A DNA stretch of 64,000 bases, from the NCBI GenBank assembly GCA_037349315.1, contig JBAIAC010000030.1:14405501-14469500 (forward strand), given 5' to 3'. Made by a program: the position numbers and the translations under genes. The notes under the pieces are model-generated. The model did no database searches, had not been told where the DNA came from, and was given only the letters and a program-made list of their open reading frames with translations. Source of the DNA: Chelydra serpentina. Its lineage: Eukaryota; Chordata; Testudines; Chelydridae. Of this stretch, positions 58,841-64,000 are shown piece by piece; position 1 is the first letter of the stretch, and each line of letters opens with the position of its first letter.

Positions 58841-59740
58841 AGAGGGTGTTTGATATGGCTTATCACTTTGAATCTAACGGAAGATGCTGTTGGGAATTCA
58901 GTTTGCTTTTTGCTTGTATATTATTTGTTCATTACTGTGAAAGGAAATTACTGTTGAAAACAGATTAAGCAGTTAGTCACTTAAAGTAGATATGTTTATT
59001 TTTGAACTTAAATATTTTAAATCCATTAATTATTTTTAATTCCAAGGAATGTAACCTTTTTTTAACACTTTGCTTGTCTCAGACTATCAAGACAAATTAT
59101 TTCAGGGGAAAATATTCTGACTGGGATCTTAGACTTATGCAGAATCCCAACCATTTGAGCCACCTAAAATGTGAATTGTATTCTGAAAAGTGACTGTTTT
59201 AAAAGTTGCACGTTAATCATCTTGTATGTGTGCTTTCTTTTGTATGTATTCAGTCATTTCTGCTTACTGCAGTGACAGAAGTTTCTGCTTTTAAATCCTG
59301 TTGGCTCTGCTAAAATAGCAAGTTGGATTCTGTTCCATCTTGTAACTTAGAACTTAGTAAACATTTCTGTTGGTGATGCACGACAGTACACACCTTTGGA
59401 GGGAGTGGGATATAATTTGGCCAGCAGAAACTTTAATCATGTAGAAGAAGGGGGAAAACCCAGCTTGATTTTTTCCAATCCAATTTTCAGAGTTACTTTC
59501 TAGAGGCAAAAAATATCCTTTCTAGTAAACCAAGGACACTGATCTGGAAGTCAGAGAGACAATAAACATGGAACTCCATAATGTCAGAGAAGAACAGCCA
59601 TTTAAATCTAGGCAGGAACAGAGCACTAGAAAATGCACTTTGGGGGAGCAAAGGGCACTGGCAAGAGTGTGTGTTATATTACCTTATAACTGACTCCTGT
59701 GATATTTGTTTTTCCTTTAGAACTCTGGATTATTAGCTAC

Positions 59741-60030
59741 TTAGGCTGTAAGCTTTTTGGGGTGTTTTTGTGAGGACTGTGTACGGTGCCTAGCACAGTG
59801 GGGGCCTTGTTCCTGACTGGGACCTCTAGTTGTTGAAATAGAAAATCTCCTTCAGAATAATAATAAACATATAACCACTTAAAAAGTTTATATAAATATT
59901 ATAAAAGTGTTATCTTCAAGACAATATATTTGGTGCACCCTATGTTATGGGCTTCGTCCTGATCCCATTTACATCCAGGGCAAAACTCCATGGACTTAAA
60001 TGGAGATCAGGATTGGGCTCCCTGTACTTA
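59741..60030 (+). repeat. Old interspersed repeats
   Basis: GTGCCTAGCACAGTGGGGGC and CTGACTGGGACCTCTAG belong to an old amniote repeat often ending in an AATAAT-rich tail, which is present at 59857. AAAACTCCATGGACTTAAAT nearby is of similar type. Names and limits are uncertain. Confidence 0.45.
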
Positions 60031-62629
60031 CTTTTCTTTAAATACAAATCTGTTTGCTTTTCCACTACTATTATGCCAAAATATTTTACCCAATGGAATA
60101 AAATTCATCTTCACCTTCTAATATTGATTTTAGTTTCTTTCATTGCACCCTAGTGCAGTGTTACTATACCACCTCACTGCTTCTTTACATCTACTTAGTC
60201 TGCTCACACACACATCTGCCACTTCATAATCCCTTCCTAATATTCTTCAGTTCATCATATTACATCACTTGTCTTGTCAGCCTGAACTAGATTCCTATTC
60301 TCTCACTTCTTCAAATCCCATTATCAGCTTTGAACTGAACTACCGATGTAATAATTCAAAGGTTGTCATTGTAATCTAAAAGTATTAATTATTTAACCTA
60401 ATAACCTATTTCAAGAATGTTCCTCCAATTCAGCATCTATTATCTTCTGATGAAAGCATCATTTGCATCTGACAAAGGATACAGAAATCACACACGCTTC
60501 TAAGTTTGCCATCACCAGAGTATCTGGGCACCATTACTTACATTTAAAAATAATTTAGCACCAAGAAAGGGCACAAAAGCATGTAATATTGAAACTTTAA
60601 TATTAGAATACTTGATAGTAATCCTTAAGCCTTTTTAATTAATTACTTATTTTTACTGGTCTCTGTTTCCTAGCATTTATTTAATTAAGGCCCTTTCCTA
60701 TGGCTGTACTGTGTCTGAATTTTACTAAGTAAGGTAGGATGTCGACCCTTCTAAATTATGATGTTTTTCTCCCCCCGCCTCTTGGCTTGTTACAGCATTT
60801 GATGATGTCAAACAGAAAGTTGGAGAAAAAGGCTTTGTAACTAGTTGGGCTTTAATTTCTTGACACTCCTCTGGGGTCATATGAAGCCTGTTGGTCTCTG
60901 TATAGTTTTCAGCTATCTCATCTGACCTGTGTGAACTTGCCTGTTGCAATTTTCCTTAGAAATAACTTTAATGCTGGTAAGAGACTTGGATGTATGTGGT
61001 CTGGTTTTGGTGATTTATTGACTGTTGAGGCTTTTCTAGCCTCAAGACGATACTAACGTATCTTTTTGCTAATTTCACTTGGAAGCAGGAACTGTAAAGT
61101 TTCCTTTTTTTTCTTTTTCTTATTGTGTATCCATGTTTTATTTTCTTAAAATTGGTCCTGAATGCTGGGTGTGTTGGCAAGAGGAGATTGAAAATAGAGG
61201 GTGGATTAAAGATAATTGAGGCACTTGTTTAAAAATATCAAAGGTGACATGGATTTTTGCAAAAAGATAAGGGAGGAAAAATTAGCTTTAATAATTTGAA
61301 TTTAAGTATCGAGGATATGAGCCCTAATATTGAAGTGATATAATTGTATAATTTCCAGTCTGCAAAGATGTTGAGAAATGGAGCAAAAAGGTAAAAATCA
61401 CTAGTTTTACAGCATTTTTTTTTAAATCCCCAATTTTTACTCTGAAAATCCCAAGGAAAAGGATACAAGGAATGCTAAGAGTGCTAATTTTTTTTCCAGT
61501 TTCTAGGTAATGCATACTGCTTCTGTTATTACTATCTTTGCTGAACAGCTCTGCTCTGTATTCAGAGAGATTTCTTTAAATAACACCACTTTTTAAAAAG
61601 ATTTTTTTTTAAATAGTCAATTCCAGTCCGTTTCTTTTCATGCATTCCTTTAGTGTGCTGTCTTGTATTCACCATTTCCTACTATTGTAAATGTACCTGC
61701 AAAAAGGTTCCATTTGTGTGATACTCTAATCACTCAGTCCCACCTGTTCATAGCATATAGGATCCACTGCCAGGGCAGGTGGGGAGGGAGCGAACACCGT
61801 GACTTGGATTAGTGTCCATGTAGCTAAACTCTAACAGAGAATTACTACTGAGTCTCGCGTAGTACTGAAAATTTACTCTTATTTCTTCCTATTCTTTCTT
61901 GAGCTTAAACCTAAAACATCTTCTGATCTTGTGTATTGATCAACAGATTAAGAAATCCAGCTCTCTGCCACTCTCAAGTAGTTTCCTTCTTTAAAAACTC
62001 TGTCCATTATTATTGCACTACATGTCAAAATAATTTAAATATACTGTGATCAATCTTCTATTTCTTTTGGGCCTCCTTTATCTACAAAAACACTTCCTGA
62101 TAATACACAAATATTCAGCTTTCCAGGGATGATATTTTTGTTTACTTATCCATTATCAGTGACCTGCACGCCATTTCTCTGCTGTTACAAACAGCATATG
62201 GTGGATTTCTTCAATCGTAGTACTTTCCCTCCTATCACCTGACCCTTTTTTGAGTCGTTTTTTATATAAATGCCAGTCTAATGGATGAAACATGCCAGTC
62301 TGTATAGCCATAGGTTCTAAATCACAGGGGGTTTACAGGGCTAAAATCTTGGCCAGAACACTACAGCAGGTGCCTTGCTATGCTAAACTTTGTTAGAATT
62401 CTTAGTCCGGATTTTCCAACAAGTCAGGCACTTAATTTTGCATGCAAATCATGCGGTATTCACACTGGCACACTCAGTCATGACAACTTGTCCATCCAAA
62501 TGTGACAAAATTGCATATCTAATTTATTTGAAAATCTGGCCCTTAAGTCCCTAGATTCTTTTATTTTAAATTTGTCCATTACCAACATCATGGATGAAAA
62601 TACAAAACTTAATATCTAGCACTTATAAT
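60031..62629. other. Downstream DNA, no gene recognised
   Basis: AT-rich, with only short frames lacking splice signals or family resemblance. It may include distal 3'UTR of SEC23IP if a late poly(A) site is used. Confidence 0.5.
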
Positions 62630-62800
62630 GTACTTTTCATCGGATAATTTCAAAATGCTGTAGAAAGGAGGTCAGTATCCCCGTTGTTATAGATGGGGAA
62701 ACTGAGGCACAGTGCTGATGTGACTTTCCCAATGTCACCCATCAGGCCATTGCTGAGTCCCAGTCAGTGCTCTATCCACTAAGCAACACTCTTCTGGCTT
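62630..62800 (+). repeat. MIR SINE
   Basis: ATAGATGGGGAAACTGAGGC, then CCCAATGTCACCCATCAGGC and CCCAGTCAGTGCTCTATCCA follow the MIR core and 3' part. Confidence 0.75.
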
Positions 62801-64000
62801 TTATTTTTTTTAAAAATGCTGTCAAACTGCTGGAGGAATTGAATTCTAGATGCCAGGGTCCTCCACAATGAATGTATTGTCACCAACCCCTGGATTTTTT
62901 TAAAAGGGAGGCAGGCTTGTTACCTTAAGCATTTCATCTACCCTCAATAATCCTGGCAGCACATAGAAGATAGTGGTCTACGTAGCCTTCCTGGCTACCT
63001 AAGAGACTACAAGTCAACACCTTCTATTGCACCTAGAAGTGAATAGGAAACCACTACGGTGATGAACTGGTGTAATATGCTTTCAGTGACTTATACTGTA
63101 CTACCATGCAGCCATGGAGAGGTAGCAACTTAATAGTAAAGGTTGCAAGAGCTTTCTTGTAAAAGCCTAAAGTGACACACACTCCTTAATGTCACATGTT
63201 CCTCATGTGCTTTGCTGCCAAGTTAGAATTTTGGGTGTTGGGCTGGAATAATAGAATAAGGAAAATGTGAGATGAACTAGAGATATGACTTGTTGCAAAA
63301 GTTTCCTAAAATGCTGCGGGCATGTCCTGTATTTGTTCTGCACCAGCACATTCCTGCAGTATATACTTGTGTCTAAGCCTATTTATGAATTGGGGTTTTT
63401 TCTTTACCCAAATTGGGGTCATGCTGGCTTCTGGGTGAGTACTATTTTAAAAGGAACCAGATTTTTACTATTGTTAAAAAATAATGTTGGTTAAAAAATA
63501 GAAATAACTAATGTTATGGTACTTCCCAGACAATTTTAAGGCTTGTAAAATCTTATAAATTTAAGGAAGAAAGTAGACACTATTGTAGGGTTTTTTATTG
63601 CCACTGATTACCACAGTAACCAAATGTGTATCTCAAAATATTGTAGTTACTTTTAAAATAAACATTTGAATGCATAGGTAAGATTCCACAGACAACTTTA
63701 ACTTTGCAGCAACGGGTAGGCTATCTACCATCACTTTTATTAGGGCAAACCACATGTGACGTTTCCAGTACGAAATTGCAAACCGTAAGTCTCCTGAATC
63801 TACAAAACCCACCTAAACACACACTTCATGGGTTCAACCACCAGCATGTTGGTCTGTGCTTGATCAGAAAAACAGAATAGAAATCTGAAAAATTTGAAGC
63901 TATTTTAAAAAGGTCTTCTAAGAAAAAGGGCATATTGTTAAGGGTGTTGGCTAATGTATTGAACTGCTGACAGATATTCTTAGGGAAAGTCTTTGACAAC
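62801..64000. other. Intergenic DNA at right edge
   Basis: I see no gene, RNA gene or repeat with clear ends here. Confidence 0.5.

Noticed and set aside
60031..64000. A possible next gene downstream (PLPP4 follows in human)
   Set aside because: No exon of that gene or any other was recognised; the frames are short and unsupported.

Overview
This is vertebrate nuclear DNA, most likely from a turtle. Genes are split into short exons by long repeat-rich introns. The repeats are CR1 LINE tails, a tRNA-derived SINE with a CR1-like 3' end (the tortoise Pol III SINE type), old MIR-like SINEs and many short hAT-like and mariner-like elements. No prokaryotic features, tRNA or rRNA genes, or CRISPR arrays were seen. 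The species cannot be named from sequence alone.

Two genes lie head to head around one CpG island. On the minus strand the first eight coding exons (about 270 residues) of MCMBP, the MCM-complex binding protein, run from 14855 to 2633; the remaining exons lie beyond the left edge. On the plus strand the complete SEC23IP gene (p125A, a COPII/ER-exit-site protein of the DDHD phospholipase-like family) runs from 15183 to 53013 in 18 coding exons. The exons join in frame to 1006 residues plus a stop, close to the human length of about 1000. A further, entirely untranslated exon probably starts at 57421. The start codons are 327 bp apart, and this gap holds Sp1-, YY1- and ETS-type motifs but no TATA box. 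The adjacent, divergent MCMBP/SEC23IP order matches human 10q26.

Layout: 1-2632, an MCMBP intron with DNA-transposon relics; 2633-14855, MCMBP exons 8 to 1 with intronic SINE, hAT, mariner and other insertions; 14430-15340, CpG island; 15334-26256, SEC23IP intron 1, with a 62-bp G-rich minisatellite, a solo LTR, a CR1 tail and a 700-bp hAT-like element; 26257-53013, SEC23IP exons 2-18, with a gypsy gag (SCAN-like) relic, CR1 copies, a second LTR and hairpin repeats; 53033-57420, a probable 3'UTR intron; 57421 to about 58.8 kb, probable 3'UTR; then intergenic DNA with a few old repeats.

The genes have unrelated jobs (MCM helicase handling; ER export) and probably share only their promoter. 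The items most worth a second look are a U12-type AT-AC intron in MCMBP, a 98-bp direct repeat flanking SEC23IP exon 16, a 62-bp perfect palindrome at one LTR end, a head-to-head hairpin retroposon with a perfect 10-bp target duplication, a nested insertion marked by three copies of one octamer, and a repeated DNA-transposon family with an apparent 6-bp target duplication. I found nothing I would call a new multi-gene system.
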